Positions 16,978 through 26,874 of a stretch of 64,000 bases of DNA are shown piece by piece (position 1 is the stretch's first letter; each line of letters starts with the position of its first letter). Source of the stretch: Brevibacterium sp. CBA3109 (GTDB taxonomy: Bacteria > Actinomycetota > Actinomycetes > Actinomycetales > Brevibacteriaceae); the NCBI RefSeq assembly GCF_040256645.1, contig NZ_CP158281.1, positions 1,674,001 through 1,738,000 of the forward strand. Direction: 5' to 3'. A model generated the notes under the pieces. That model made no database searches and was not told where the DNA came from. It was given only the letters and a program-made list of their open reading frames with translations. The position numbers and the translations under genes are program-made.

Positions 16978-17475
16978 ATGGATATGACACAGGGCGTACT
17001 ATTCGTCCACTCAGCACCTCGCGCGCTATGCCCGCACATCGAATGGGCAGCGGGCGGGGCAATCGGCGCACAAGCACGCTTCGACTGGACACCCCAGCCG
17101 GCAGCGCCAGGTCTTGTGCGTGCCGAAGTCTGCTGGCGTGCGCCAGCAGGTTCTGGTGCTCGCATCGCATCTGCTCTGCGCGGATGGGACTCATTGCGCT
17201 ATGAAGTGACCGAGGAGCCATCCGTCGGAGTCGACGGTGGGCGGTGGAGCCACACTCCAGATCTTGGCATCTATCACGCAGTCACGGACTCTGCCGGCAA
17301 CATTCTGGTTCCCGAAGATCGCATCCGCTCCGTCATGGAACGTGCCTCCGGTGATCCGATCAAACTCTCCACGGAGATGGCTCTGGCCCTGGGCGAAGCC
17401 TGGGACGAGGAGCTCGACGCCTTTCGCCACGCAGGCGAGGGCGCTCCAGTGCGCTGGCTGACCAAGGTCGGCTGA
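16978..17475 (+). CDS. DUF3145 family protein
   Basis: A 165-residue protein of an actinobacteria-specific conserved family with no assigned function. Diagnostic stretches are GVLFVHSAPRALCPHIEWAA at the N-terminus, FDWTPQPAAPGLVRAEV, GSGARIASALRGWDSLRYEV, GGRWSHTPDLGIYHA and NILVPEDRIR. Soluble, no signal peptide. GTAGGAGG about 7 nt upstream supports the ATG. It is a single-gene unit with its own promoter and a long terminator hairpin. Confidence 0.92.
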   Translation: MDMTQGVLFVHSAPRALCPHIEWAAGGAIGAQARFDWTPQPAAPGLVRAEVCWRAPAGSGARIASALRGWDSLRYEVTEEPSVGVDGGRWSHTPDLGIYHAVTDSAGNILVPEDRIRSVMERASGDPIKLSTEMALALGEAWDEELDAFRHAGEGAPVRWLTKVG

Positions 17476-17533
17476 GACTCTCACGAGGCTTCCTGCACCG
17501 TTGCGCCAACTGCGACGCTGAAGCTGCGGCAAT

Positions 17534-17578
17534 ACGACTATGGGCACACCTGCCTACCTCGGGTGTGCCCATAGTCGT
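17534..17578 (+). terminator. Terminator of the DUF3145 gene
   Basis: A perfect 17-bp inverted repeat (ACGACTATGGGCACACC and complement) with an 11-nt loop, starting 58 bp after the stop. No long T tract follows, as is common in actinobacteria. Confidence 0.7.
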
Positions 17579-17801
17579 CTGCTGAGTCGGGGGCATATTG
17601 GGCCACGAGCCCCGTACTGGTGGCGCCTCGATCAACGCTGAGTCTCAATATCGTGTCAAGGCAACAGCGATAATCTGATTCAGCGTTGCACGGTGGATCA
17701 ATCGTGGATCCGAACGGCGACAGCTCACGTAGTGTCCAACCAGGCCAGTCGTTGCAGTCGCGCCAGTTGTCGCAGACTACTGGGGCGCACCTGGCACAGA
17801 T

Positions 17802-17831
17802 CGGGCCCCCAGCATGATGGCTGAGGGCCCG
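17802..17831 (-). terminator. Terminator of the fab operon
   Basis: CGGGCCC/GGGCCCG form a 7-bp outer stem and CAGC/GCTG a 4-bp inner stem around ATGATG, with one unpaired base on each side. It lies 67 bp beyond the fabF stop. Confidence 0.6.
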
Positions 17832-17897
17832 GAACTGGTCTTCGGTCAGAGGCTGGACCTGTTTGGCTGGACCATCGACTCAAGAAGCGTCACTGCA

Positions 17898-19142
17898 TCA
17901 CACGGACTTGAAGGCGACGACGGCATTGTGTCCGCCGAAGCCGAAGGAGTTCGAAATCGCTGCGATGTCTCCGGCAGGAAGCTCTGCAGGAGTGTCACGG
18001 ACGATGTTGATGCCCACGACTTCCGGGTCGACCTCGTCGATGTTGATCGTCGGGGGTGCGGTGCGTGTCTGCAGGGCCTTGACCGTTAGGATCGATTCGA
18101 CAGCACCGGTTCCGCCCAGCAGGTGGCCAGTCATCGACTTGGTTGCACTGACCAGAGCGTCGCCGACATGAGAACCCAGCAGTTGGCTGATCGCCAAGGA
18201 CTCCGGGATGTCGCCGACCGGCGTCGAGGTTGCGTGAGCATTGACGTGCTTGATGTCTGCGGGGCTCAGCTCCGCATTGTCCAGCGCACTCTGCATTGCA
18301 CGCAACGCGTACTGTCCGCCTGGTTCACCACCGGTGATGTGGTATGCGTCGTTGGAGATGCCCCAGCTGGAAACCTCGGCGTAGATCTTCGCTCCGCGCG
18401 CTTTGGCGTGCTCTTCCGTCTCAAGGATGAGGGTTCCTGCCCCCTCTCCCATGACGAACCCATCGCGATCAACGTCGTAGGGGCGTGATGCGGTCTCAGG
18501 GGAATCGGTGCGGCGTGACAGCGCCTGCATGGAGTTGAATGAAGCGATCGTGATGGGGTGGATCGCAGCTTCGGAGCCACCGGCGATGACGACATCGGCG
18601 CGACCGGAGGCCACAACGTCATAGGCGTGCCCCAGGCTCTCGGTCGACGAAGCACATGCAGAGACCATGGTCTGGACACCCGCGCGGGCCTTGAACTCCA
18701 TCCCGATGGCTGCTGCAGGCCCGTTGGGCATGAGCATCGGCACTGTCAGTGGCATGACCCGACGCGGGCCCTCTTCCTGGAGAGTGTCCCAGGCGTCGAG
18801 CAGAGTCCAGACGCCGCCGATTCCGGTCGCCCAGGAGACTGCGGTGCGATCCGGATCGGTCTCCTCAAGGCCGGCATCGGCCATGGCCTCACGGGCCGAG
18901 ATCAGAGCAAACTGGGAGGAGGGGTCGAGGCGTTTCGCCTGAACGCGTTTGAGATTCTCGGGCACGACCTGTGGGTCGACCTGTGCTGCGAAGTCGACAG
19001 CGAGGCCGTACTTCTCGGACCAGTCGTTGTCCATTGTGTGGACGCCGGACTTGCCGGCCAGTATGGCTTGCCACGTGGCATCGGCCGTTGCGCCCAATGG
19101 GGTTACCGCACCAATCCCGGTGACGACAACTTTAGGTGTCAT
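17898..19142 (-). CDS. fabF: Beta-ketoacyl-ACP synthase II FabF
   Basis: Elongating condensing enzyme of type II fatty acid synthesis. The 414-residue protein carries the Cys-His-His triad: cysteine in VSACASSTESLGHA, histidine in NAHATSTPVGD and histidine in KSMTGHLLGGTGAVE. It ends with the glycine-rich SNSFGFGGHNA. Length is standard. It is the last gene of the leftward fasR-fabD-fabH-acpP-fabF group, 65 bp after acpP. Confidence 0.96.
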   Translation of the reverse strand: MTPKVVVTGIGAVTPLGATADATWQAILAGKSGVHTMDNDWSEKYGLAVDFAAQVDPQVVPENLKRVQAKRLDPSSQFALISAREAMADAGLEETDPDRTAVSWATGIGGVWTLLDAWDTLQEEGPRRVMPLTVPMLMPNGPAAAIGMEFKARAGVQTMVSACASSTESLGHAYDVVASGRADVVIAGGSEAAIHPITIASFNSMQALSRRTDSPETASRPYDVDRDGFVMGEGAGTLILETEEHAKARGAKIYAEVSSWGISNDAYHITGGEPGGQYALRAMQSALDNAELSPADIKHVNAHATSTPVGDIPESLAISQLLGSHVGDALVSATKSMTGHLLGGTGAVESILTVKALQTRTAPPTINIDEVDPEVVGINIVRDTPAELPAGDIAAISNSFGFGGHNAVVAFKSV

Positions 19143-19207
19143 GGTACAAACCTCGTCGATAGTGTGGACACGGCCCGTCGGTGGACGGGCCGTGTTCGGC
19201 TAATTTC

Positions 19208-19459
19208 TCAGGCCTCTTGAGCCTTGTTGATGTAGTCAACAGCGTCCTGCACGGTGACGAGGTCCTTGACGTCGTCATCCGGAATCTTCACGCCGAACTT
19301 CTTCTCCGCGTTGACGACGATGGTCATCATCGAGATGGAATCGATGTCGAGGTCATCGGTGAAGGACTTGTTGGCCTCGACTGCTTCCACCGCCAAACCG
19401 GTTTCTTCGTTGACGATCTCTGCCAGTCCCGCGAGGACTTCAGCTTCGGTGAATGCCAT
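19208..19459 (-). CDS. acpP: Acyl carrier protein
   Basis: An 83-residue acidic carrier protein. The phosphopantetheine attachment serine is in DIDSIS (about residue 41), in the normal position at the start of helix II. It carries growing acyl chains for FabH/FabF and is also the octanoyl donor for LipB encoded further right. AAGAAATG-type leader AGGAAAG lies just upstream of the ATG. Confidence 0.96.
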   Translation of the reverse strand: MAFTEAEVLAGLAEIVNEETGLAVEAVEANKSFTDDLDIDSISMMTIVVNAEKKFGVKIPDDDVKDLVTVQDAVDYINKAQEA

Positions 19460-19577
19460 TTCTTTCCTACTTTCTAGTGTCAGCCGAGGGTTGCTCGACC
19501 GGTTGAGGAACTTTTCGACGAGTGTCCCGCCGAATATCTTAGGACATTCACGGAGAGTTTTCCGTGAATGAACCCGT

Positions 19578-20579
19578 TTAAGGGAGGCGGATCACTTGTG
19601 CGCCGAAGACCAGACCGGCTCCGAAGCCGATCTGGAGAGCCAATCCTCCGCTGAGTTCAGGCTGTTCGCGCAGGAGACGCTCGGTCGCCAGCGGGATGGA
19701 TGCCGACGAGGTGTTGCCGTTGTCGGCGATGTCGCGAGCGATGACGACGTGCTCGGGAAGCTTGAGCTGCTTGGCGAGTTCGTCGATGATTCGCATGTTT
19801 GCCTGGTGGGGAATGAACGCAGCCAGGTCGGAGGCATCGATGCCGGATTCGGCAAGTGCCTCTTTGGCCACCTCGGCGCCGTCCCATACAGCCCAGCGGA
19901 AGACAGTTGGTCCATCTTGGCGCAAGGTGGGGAACGGGGTGTCGCGGTCGTCGCGGACATCGTAGAGAGACTCGGTCATGCGGATCGTCGACCAGTTCTC
20001 GCCCTTCGAGCCCCAGACGGTCTTCGAAATACCCGGCTCGTCGGAAGATGAGACGACGACTGCACCGGCTCCGTCACCAAGGATGAAGGAGATCGAACGA
20101 TCCTCGGGGTCGATGACCTCGGAGAGCTTCTCCGCACCGATGACCAGAATGTTGTCCATGGCTCCGGACCGTACGAGCGCGTCGGCCTGTCCGATGCCAT
20201 AGCAGTATCCGGCGCATGCCGCACTGATGTCCCAGGCGGGAATGTGGCCGGTTCCCAAACGGTCAGTCAGCGCCGCGGCCGCCGAGGGGGTGAAGTATTC
20301 GAAGGTGACGGTGGCGATGATGATGCCGCCGATGTCTTCGGGCTTGAGTCCGGAGGAAGCGATCGCTTCAAGCGCGGCCTCCTCGCACATATCGAGGACA
20401 CCGACGTCCTTGCTGGCACGACGGCGGGTGATGATGCCGGTGCGCTGTTGGATCCACTCATCGGAGGAATTGATGGGTCCGGCGATGTCGTCGTTGGTGA
20501 CGAGGTTTTCGGCACGGTAGGCGCCGATGCCCGTGATCTTGGAGAAGCTTCCGGGTTCTGCGGTCTTCAGTGTTGGCAT
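19578..20579 (-). CDS. fabH: Beta-ketoacyl-ACP synthase III FabH
   Basis: Initiates type II fatty acid synthesis by condensing an acyl-CoA primer with malonyl-ACP. The 333 residues contain the Cys-His-Asn triad: cysteine in ISAACAGYCYG, PHQANMRI and ADNGNTSSASIP. The ATG at 20579 is chosen because AAGGAAGA lies upstream and it leaves a 19-bp gap to fabD; the longer in-frame start would overlap fabD. Actinobacterial FabH often prefers branched primers, but this cannot be read from the sequence. Confidence 0.95.
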   Translation of the reverse strand: MPTLKTAEPGSFSKITGIGAYRAENLVTNDDIAGPINSSDEWIQQRTGIITRRRASKDVGVLDMCEEAALEAIASSGLKPEDIGGIIIATVTFEYFTPSAAAALTDRLGTGHIPAWDISAACAGYCYGIGQADALVRSGAMDNILVIGAEKLSEVIDPEDRSISFILGDGAGAVVVSSSDEPGISKTVWGSKGENWSTIRMTESLYDVRDDRDTPFPTLRQDGPTVFRWAVWDGAEVAKEALAESGIDASDLAAFIPHQANMRIIDELAKQLKLPEHVVIARDIADNGNTSSASIPLATERLLREQPELSGGLALQIGFGAGLVFGAQVIRLP

Positions 20580-20598
20580 GGTGGTCTTCCTTAGATGA

Positions 20599-21504
20599 TC
20601 AGGCGTGGGTCGCGGCGAACTCACGTGCACCGTCGAGGTCTGCGGCGGACTTGATGGCGAATGTTTCCACGCCCTTCATGGCGCGGCGTGCGATGCCGGT
20701 CAGGGTGCCACCGGGGACGAGTTCGATCATTCCGGTGATTCCTGCGTTCAGCAGGGTCTCCTGGCACAGGTCCCAGCGGACGGGGTTCGTGACCTGTTTG
20801 ACAAGGCGGTCAACATAGTTCTGACCGCTGCTGATGACTGTTCCATCGGAGTTGCTCAGAATATAGGAGGCAGGATCTGCGATCTCAAGTGCCGAGGCGG
20901 TGGCAGCCAGTTCCTTCGTCGCTGAAGCCATGTACTCGGTGTGGAAGGCACCAGCCACGGGCAGAGCGATGACGCGTGCCCTCTCCGGCGGATTCTCTGC
21001 CAGCTTCTCCATATCCTCCAGCGATCCCGCTGCCACCGTCTGTCCGCCGCCATTGACGTTGGCGGGGCTGGCGCCGGCTGCTTCGATGGCAGACAGAACA
21101 TCGCTGGGTTCGCCACCCACGACGGCTGACATGCCTGTGGGTGTCTGAGCCGCGGCAGCGGCCATACCGGTTCCGCGCACTGCGACGAAGCGCATAGCAT
21201 CGGCTGGCGAAAATACACCGGCGATCTGTGCGGCAGCGATCTCGCCGACCGAGTGCCCGGCGACATAGTCAGCCCGGACTCCGAGCTCAGCGGCGCATGC
21301 GATAGCTGAGGCGACGAGCAGCGGCTGCGCCAGTGCTGTGTCCTTGATGGTCTCGTCATCCGATTCGGTTCCGTGCAGTCGCAGGTCGATCCCGGATGCA
21401 GAGGAAAGTTCGTCGATCTGTGCGGCGAAGGCGTCCAGTTCCAGGAAGGAACTCAGAAAGCCCGACTTCTGGGCCCCTTGGCCCGGGCACGTGATTGCTA
21501 GCAC
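20599..21504 (-). CDS. fabD: Malonyl-CoA:ACP transacylase FabD
   Basis: Transfers malonyl groups from CoA to ACP. The 301 residues include the CPGQGAQ opening loop, the nucleophile elbow AGHSVGEIAAA, and the active-site histidine in VAGAFHTEYM. The start is GTG with only a weak upstream AGAGAA. First enzyme gene of the FAS-II set, 55 bp downstream of fasR. Confidence 0.95.
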   Translation of the reverse strand: MLAITCPGQGAQKSGFLSSFLELDAFAAQIDELSSASGIDLRLHGTESDDETIKDTALAQPLLVASAIACAAELGVRADYVAGHSVGEIAAAQIAGVFSPADAMRFVAVRGTGMAAAAAQTPTGMSAVVGGEPSDVLSAIEAAGASPANVNGGGQTVAAGSLEDMEKLAENPPERARVIALPVAGAFHTEYMASATKELAATASALEIADPASYILSNSDGTVISSGQNYVDRLVKQVTNPVRWDLCQETLLNAGITGMIELVPGGTLTGIARRAMKGVETFAIKSAADLDGAREFAATHA

Positions 21505-21559
21505 TCAGTTCTCTTTTCGCTCGACTTCTGTGTTCAATCTAGTGGATGGATCTTTCGGA

Positions 21560-22759
21560 TCAGTGTGTTTTGTCGGTGTTCGACAATTGCCCCGCATCTG
21601 ACAGTCGCCCGTACACCAACGCGATATGGATGACGAATGCGTCGCGGGAGACCGTCGGATCGAGTGTGATCGCCGAGGTGATCTTCCGGAGCCGATATCT
21701 CACTGTGTTCGGGTGGACGGAGAGCGCCTTGGCCGTGGCTTCCAGGGATGACCCGAATTCGACGTAGGCGCTGACCGTTTTGAGCAGCTGCCCGGTTCCC
21801 GAGGTCAACGGTTCGTAATAGCGGCTGATGAGTTCGCTCAGAGCGACGGTGTCGCCGGCCAGAGCGCGTTCAGGCAGGAGCTCTTCCGCTTTGACAGGGC
21901 GGGGTGAGTCGGGACGGGCGGTGGCGGCCTTGAGCGCCATGATCGCTGCCTTCGCCGAGGTGGCGGCCTCTGCCAGGCTGGGAACGCTGGGACCGACAAT
22001 GACTTCGGAGGGGCCGAAACACTCGGAGAGATCCTCAACGGCGCTATCGAGTTCGGTGGCACCACCGAGGACGATGAGCAGACGGTTGTCGTGGATGCCG
22101 ACGAGGGCGTCATCAGCCCAATTGCGGGCCTTGCGGCGGATGACGTCGAGGCCGCGCTTAGCCGACCTCTGCGGGGCCCGACCGACCAGGACGCTGACAG
22201 GGCCCTCGGACTGCCAGCCGAAGGCAGCAGTGCGGCTGGCCAGCTCATCGACGGAGTCGCCGCGGACCAGAGCATCGACGACCATCGCTTCTAAGCGGGC
22301 GTCCCAGCTGCCCCTGGCCTCAGCCGCGCGGGCATAGACATCTGCGGCGGCGAAGGCAATCTCACGGGAGTAGACGAGAACGGCTTCCCGCAGAGCAGGC
22401 TGCTCGACCGTACGAGCAATGTCGGGCACCCTCTCCTCAACGACTTCGACGACGATCTTGAGCAGCTGGAGGGTCTGCTGGAGGCTGATTGCGCGGATGA
22501 GGTCGCGGGGAGCGGATTTGAATATCTCACTGACGACTCGAAGATCCGTATCGGGTTTGCGGTACCAGTCGATGAAGGACGAGATGCCCGACTGGGCCAA
22601 CAGTCCGACCCAGGATCGGTCGGAGGGAGACATGCTGCGGTACCAGGGGAGCCGAGCTTCGAGTCTCTGCAGGGTCACAGTGGAGAGGACTCCCACTCCC
22701 GCCCGGAGACGGCGTGCCGTCTCTGCACGGCGCCGGAGCGTTTCGGCGTCAGTTGTCAT
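21560..22759 (-). CDS. fasR: PucR/CdaR-type fatty acid biosynthesis regulator FasR
   Basis: A 399-residue transcription factor. The C-terminal helix-turn-helix of the PucR/CdaR family is SLEATAKALSVHPNTVRYRL (about residues 340-360), preceded by a GGDEF-like ligand domain. Its position directly upstream of fabD-fabH-acpP-fabF is that of Streptomyces FasR, the activator of this operon, so the assignment rests on family plus context. The ATG at 22759 is preferred; the frame extends 16 codons upstream through the presumed promoter. It has its own promoter region, as a terminator separates it from aceE. Confidence 0.88.
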   Translation of the reverse strand: MTTDAETLRRRAETARRLRAGVGVLSTVTLQRLEARLPWYRSMSPSDRSWVGLLAQSGISSFIDWYRKPDTDLRVVSEIFKSAPRDLIRAISLQQTLQLLKIVVEVVEERVPDIARTVEQPALREAVLVYSREIAFAAADVYARAAEARGSWDARLEAMVVDALVRGDSVDELASRTAAFGWQSEGPVSVLVGRAPQRSAKRGLDVIRRKARNWADDALVGIHDNRLLIVLGGATELDSAVEDLSECFGPSEVIVGPSVPSLAEAATSAKAAIMALKAATARPDSPRPVKAEELLPERALAGDTVALSELISRYYEPLTSGTGQLLKTVSAYVEFGSSLEATAKALSVHPNTVRYRLRKITSAITLDPTVSRDAFVIHIALVYGRLSDAGQLSNTDKTH

Positions 22760-22791
22760 AGGCACCACTTTAAACGCTTCGCTACAATTCG

Positions 22792-22810
22792 CTTGTACGC
22801 GACACACAAG
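22792..22810. promoter_or_regulatory. CTTGT(N9)ACAAG inverted repeat upstream of fasR
   Basis: A 5+5 bp inverted repeat 33 bp before the fasR start; a further ACAAG half-site is at 22826-22830. On the minus strand CTGACA and TACAAG, 17 bp apart, could be -35/-10 boxes overlapping the repeat. An autoregulatory or acyl-CoA-responsive operator is possible but unproven. Confidence 0.3.
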
Positions 22811-22830
22811 TTTTTGTCAGTTGAGACAAG

Positions 22831-22861
22831 TATGGCCGGAGTCTTGGAGACTCCGGCCATA
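22831..22861 (-). terminator. Terminator of aceE
   Basis: A perfect 13-bp stem (TATGGCCGGAGTC and complement) with a 5-nt loop, 39 bp beyond the aceE stop and before the fasR promoter region. Confidence 0.75.
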
Positions 22862-22899
22862 CTCAGTGTGGTGCCAACGCACCGCCTAGCGCGCTGTGA

Positions 22900-25662
22900 T
22901 CAGGCGCCGGCGCCTTCGGTCGAGCCCGAGGTGCCCGCTGTGACATCGTCGAGCTGGTACTTCCGCGCTGCCTCGGCGGCTTTGTCGATCGAGAGCGCCC
23001 CAGTGTCGGCCAGGGAGATCAGTGCCTGTGTCACGACCGAGGGGCCGTCGACGTGGTAGTAGCGGCGAGCGGCCGGACGGGTGTCCGAGATCGCGTAGCC
23101 GTCGGTGCCCAGTGACGTGAAGTGGCTGGGCACATACTGGCGGATCTGATCCGGAACCGCGCGCATGAAGTCCGAAGTCGCCACGACAGGTCCCTCGACC
23201 TCTGCCATCTTCTGGGTCACGTACGGCACGCGTGCGTCGGCATCGGGATTGAGCAGCCGGTCATCTTCGGCGCTTAGGCCGTCGCGACGCAACTCGGTCC
23301 ACGAAGTCACCGACCACACATCGGCCGACACGCCCCAGTCCTCGGCCAGCAGCTCCTGCGCTTCAAGGATCCACGGGACGCCGACGCCGGAGGCCATGAG
23401 CTGGACCTTCGGGCCGCCGTTGTCCGGGCCCTTCGACAGGAGGTACATGCCTTTGAGCACTCCGTCGACGTCGAGGTTTTCTGGTTCAGGGGGCTGGACC
23501 ATCGGCTCGTTGTACATTGTCAGGTAGTACATGACATTGGGGTCACGCTCATCGGCCGGATCGTACATGCGGTGGATGCCGTCACGGACGATGCGGGCGA
23601 TCTCGTAGGTATAGGCAGGATCGTAGGACACGATCGACGGATAGGTCGATGCCAGCAGATGCGAATGACCGTCACCATGCTGAAGCCCCTCAGCCACCAG
23701 GGTTGTCCGGCCAGCGGTGGCACCGAGGACGAACCCGCGGGCCATCTGGTCGCCTGCCGCCCAGAAGAAGTCACCACTGCGCTGGAATCCGAACATCGAG
23801 TAGAAGATGTAGAACGGGATCATCGGCTCACCGTGCGTGGCATAGGAGGTGCCGACAGCGGTCAGCGCTGCGGTGGCGCCTGCCTCGTTGATGCCCATAT
23901 GGAGCAGCTGGCCATCAGTGGCCTCTTTGTAGGCGAGGAAGAGATCACGGTCGACCGAAATGTAGTTCTGGCCGTGCGGGTTGTAGATCTTCGCCGTCGG
24001 GAAGAGCGAGTCCATGCCGAAGGTACGGGCCTCGTCGGGGATGATCGGCACAATGCGCTTGCCGAACTCCTTCTCACGCATCAGGTCTTTGAGTACCCGG
24101 ACGAAGCCCATGGTGGTGGCGATCGTCTGCTTGCCCGATCCGCGCTTGCCGGCATCGAAGGCCTTGTCGGAGGGCAGCTTGAGATCGATGTGGGTGCTGC
24201 GCCGTTCGGGGGAGTATCCACCGAGCGCAGCACGGCGCTCCTGCATGTACTTGACCTCCGGGGCGTCCTGCCCGGGGTGATAGTACGGCGGGAGCTTCGG
24301 ATCGGCCTCGAGGTCCTTGTCAGAGATCGGGATCTGGAAGTGATCACGCGCCAGCTTGAGGTCGTCGATCGTCATCTTCTTCATCTGGTGCGTCGCATTG
24401 CGGGCCTCGAAGTGAGGTCCCAGCGAGTAGCCCTTGACGGTCTTGACCAGGATGACAGTCGGCTGGCCGGTGTGCTCGGCCGCAGCCTTGTAGGCGGCGA
24501 ATACCTTCCGGTAATCGTGACCTCCGCGCTTGAGGTTCCAGATCCTCTCGTCGCTGTAGTCCTCAACCATGGCCTTCGTGCGGGGATCGCGACCGAAGAA
24601 GTTGTCACGGACGAATCCGCCGGACTCGCCTTTGTAGGTCTGGTAGTCGCCGTCCGGAGTGGCGTTCATGAGGTTGACCAGTGCGCCGTCCCGGTCCTTG
24701 CCCAGCAGGGCGTCCCATTCGCGACCCCAGACGACCTTGATGACGTTCCATCCGGCGCCACGGAAGTAGGCTTCGAGCTCCTGGATGATTTTGCCATTGC
24801 CGCGGACAGGTCCGTCGAGGCGCTGCAGGTTGCAGTTGATGACGAAGTTGAGGTTGTCGAGTTCTTCGAAGGCGGCGACATGCAGCATGCCGCGGCTCTC
24901 AGGCTCGTCCATCTCACCATCGCCGAGGAATGCCCAGGTCTGCTGCTGAGAGGTGTCCTTGATGCCCCGATTGTGCATGTATTTGTCGAACTGCGCCTGC
25001 GCGATCGCATTCACCGGCCCCAGGCCCATCGACACCGTCGGGTGCTCCCAGAAGTCGGGGAGCTGATGCGGGTGCGGGTAGGAGGGCAGTCCGCTGGGCT
25101 TGCCGTTGATCTGGTGGGACTGCTGCTGACGGAATCCGTCGAGGTCCTGTTCGCTCATCCGGCCTTCGAGGTAGGCGCGAGCATACATGCCGGGGGAGGC
25201 GTGGCCCTGATAGAAGATGTGGTCGCCGCCGCCAGGATGGTCCTTGCCGCGGAAGAAGTGGTTGAGTCCGATTTCGTAGAGTGTGGCCGACGAGGCATAG
25301 GTCGAGATATGTCCGCCGACTTCGACTCCGGGCCGCTGGGCACGGTGGACGAGCATCGCGGCATTCCAGCGGTTCCAGCGCCGATAGCGGCGCTCGACCT
25401 CTTCGTCGCCGGGGAACCACGGTTCGTTCTCGGCGCCGATCGTGTTCACATAGTCAGTGGCTGTCAGGCTGGGCACGCCGATCTGCTTCTCTCGCGAACG
25501 CTGGAGCATCCGCAGCATGACGTAACGTGCGCGTGAGCGCCCACCCTCGTCAATGAGGCCGTCCAGCGATGCCAGCCACTCCTCAGTCTCTTCGGGATCG
25601 ATGTCGGGCACCTGGCTGGGCAGCCCATTGAGTATCGGTCCGCCCTGTTTCCGATTGTCCAC
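22900..25662 (-). CDS. aceE: Pyruvate dehydrogenase E1 component, single-chain AceE
   Basis: Thiamine-diphosphate enzyme that decarboxylates pyruvate and reductively acetylates the lipoyl E2. The 920 residues are normal for the homodimeric (alpha2) E1 of actinobacteria. The ThDP motif starts at [15 protein letters not shown] and ends at VINCN; other blocks are [15 protein letters not shown] and [12 protein letters not shown]. The frame is open 99 codons further upstream, but only sequence from the GTG at 25662 (preceded by GAAGAGAGGA) fits AceE. E2 and E3 genes lie about 33 kb away at 59-62 kb. Confidence 0.95.
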   Translation of the reverse strand: MDNRKQGGPILNGLPSQVPDIDPEETEEWLASLDGLIDEGGRSRARYVMLRMLQRSREKQIGVPSLTATDYVNTIGAENEPWFPGDEEVERRYRRWNRWNAAMLVHRAQRPGVEVGGHISTYASSATLYEIGLNHFFRGKDHPGGGDHIFYQGHASPGMYARAYLEGRMSEQDLDGFRQQQSHQINGKPSGLPSYPHPHQLPDFWEHPTVSMGLGPVNAIAQAQFDKYMHNRGIKDTSQQQTWAFLGDGEMDEPESRGMLHVAAFEELDNLNFVINCNLQRLDGPVRGNGKIIQELEAYFRGAGWNVIKVVWGREWDALLGKDRDGALVNLMNATPDGDYQTYKGESGGFVRDNFFGRDPRTKAMVEDYSDERIWNLKRGGHDYRKVFAAYKAAAEHTGQPTVILVKTVKGYSLGPHFEARNATHQMKKMTIDDLKLARDHFQIPISDKDLEADPKLPPYYHPGQDAPEVKYMQERRAALGGYSPERRSTHIDLKLPSDKAFDAGKRGSGKQTIATTMGFVRVLKDLMREKEFGKRIVPIIPDEARTFGMDSLFPTAKIYNPHGQNYISVDRDLFLAYKEATDGQLLHMGINEAGATAALTAVGTSYATHGEPMIPFYIFYSMFGFQRSGDFFWAAGDQMARGFVLGATAGRTTLVAEGLQHGDGHSHLLASTYPSIVSYDPAYTYEIARIVRDGIHRMYDPADERDPNVMYYLTMYNEPMVQPPEPENLDVDGVLKGMYLLSKGPDNGGPKVQLMASGVGVPWILEAQELLAEDWGVSADVWSVTSWTELRRDGLSAEDDRLLNPDADARVPYVTQKMAEVEGPVVATSDFMRAVPDQIRQYVPSHFTSLGTDGYAISDTRPAARRYYHVDGPSVVTQALISLADTGALSIDKAAEAARKYQLDDVTAGTSGSTEGAGA

Positions 25663-25924
25663 GGTGTGGTCCTCTCTTCCGCTCCACGATCTCCGTTGGT
25701 GTCGAGATCCGGGTGATCGAGTGGAATGGAAGTTCAAATTATGAATGAGCCCAGGGTCCACCAGATACTTCCTCCAGCCTAGTCCTCCCGCGCGAACTTC
25801 GCTGGGCCGAAATCTTGTGATCTCGATGACGAGTTCATGGTCTTCGATGCCCTTTGACGTGGATTGCATAGCCTCGGCGCGCCGCCATTTGCGCCTTCGG
25901 CACACTTGACGGAACAATAAGGGC

Positions 25925-26368
25925 ATGAGTAACTCCTCTTCTGAAAGGACATCTTCCACGTCGACCCTCCCCAGCGAGCTGGGCCAGAACCTTGGTTTGG
26001 CTGCGGGAGACTATGTGCAAGAAATCGGCTACGACGATGACGTCGACTTGGACCTGTGCCAGGCGATCGAAAACATCATCGGTGACAAGATCGCGGACGG
26101 TGATGAAGACGGTGTCTTCGATGTCATTCTGATGTGGTGGCGCTCCGACGACGACGACCTCATTGATGGTCTCGTCGACGCGCAGGCCACGTTGAAGGAA
26201 GGCGGGGCCGTCTGGCTTCTGTCTCCCAAGGCAAGTCGGCCCGGCCACATCAGCCCGGCCGACATTTCTGAGGCAGCTCCCACAGCTGGTATGCACGTGA
26301 CCTCGACGGTCAGCGCGGCTGAGTACTGGGCAGGCTTCCGTTTGGTGGGCAAGAAGAACCATTCATGA
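25925..26368 (+). CDS. DUF3052 family protein
   Basis: A 147-residue acidic soluble protein of a conserved actinobacterial family without known function. Typical segments are [58 protein letters not shown] and [17 protein letters not shown]. The N-terminal 18 residues are a Ser/Thr-rich tail. Its stop overlaps the start of the peroxiredoxin gene by 4 nt, an association that is frequent for this family and suggests joint expression. Divergent from aceE across about 260 bp. Confidence 0.92.
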   Translation: MSNSSSERTSSTSTLPSELGQNLGLAAGDYVQEIGYDDDVDLDLCQAIENIIGDKIADGDEDGVFDVILMWWRSDDDDLIDGLVDAQATLKEGGAVWLLSPKASRPGHISPADISEAAPTAGMHVTSTVSAAEYWAGFRLVGKKNHS

Positions 26369-26835
26369 TCCTTCGGCCCGGAGATCGGGCCCCTGATTTC
26401 GCCGTATCTGATCAACTCGGCTCCGCGCTCCACCTCGCCGAGGCTCTCCGTCGTTCGACTGTCATCCTCGTCTTCTTCCCGTTCGCGTTCTCACCCGTGT
26501 GCGGTGACGAGATCCGAGCACTCGAAGACCTCAGGCAGGTGCTGCAGGCGAATGCTGAACCGATTGAGATCATCGGCATGACCGTCGACTCAAAGTACAC
26601 GCTTGCCGCGTGGTCGGAAGTTCGCGAGGTCGCCCTTGACCTTGGTGCTGACTTCTGGCCACACGGCGAGGTGGCAAAATCCTACGGAGTCTTCGACGCA
26701 GACCATGGGGTGGCCGAACGCGGAGTCTTCGTCATCTCCCGAACGGGTACGATCGTGACCAGTCGTCAGGCAGCACGAACCGAGACGCGTGACTTCTCCG
26801 TTGACGTCGCTCATGCGCGATCAGTCTGCGGCTGA
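26365..26835 (+). CDS. Peroxiredoxin (AhpE-like, 1-Cys)
   Basis: Thiol peroxidase of the AhpC/TSA superfamily, 156 residues. The peroxidatic cysteine is in FFPFAFSPVCGDE, where serine replaces the more common threonine two residues before the P-V-C tripeptide. There is no second cysteine in a resolving position apart from one at the extreme C-terminus (SVCG). The arrangement resembles AhpE, which in actinobacteria is reduced by mycoredoxin/mycothiol; a mycothione reductase is present in this window. Coupled to the DUF3052 gene by a 4-nt overlap. Confidence 0.88.
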   Translation: MILRPGDRAPDFAVSDQLGSALHLAEALRRSTVILVFFPFAFSPVCGDEIRALEDLRQVLQANAEPIEIIGMTVDSKYTLAAWSEVREVALDLGADFWPHGEVAKSYGVFDADHGVAERGVFVISRTGTIVTSRQAARTETRDFSVDVAHARSVCG

Positions 26836-26874
26836 GTCAATGTGATCATCGGGCAACAACGGGAGGACTGAAAC

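Larger units (their letters stand above)
17476..17897. other. Intergenic stretch without a gene
   Basis: 422 bp between convergent DUF3145 and fabF. It holds two terminator hairpins (described separately). Between them no reading frame shows coding-like composition and no repeat or RNA gene is visible. Confidence 0.6.

Noticed and set aside
23572-25536. 654-codon rightward frame antisense to aceE
   Set aside because: Typical GC-rich shadow frame with Val/Arg/Asp-rich, non-protein-like composition; the aceE strand carries clear motifs.
25663-25959. Upstream extension of aceE
   Set aside because: It lacks AceE similarity and overlaps the DUF3052 start; the GTG at 25662 has a good ribosome site.
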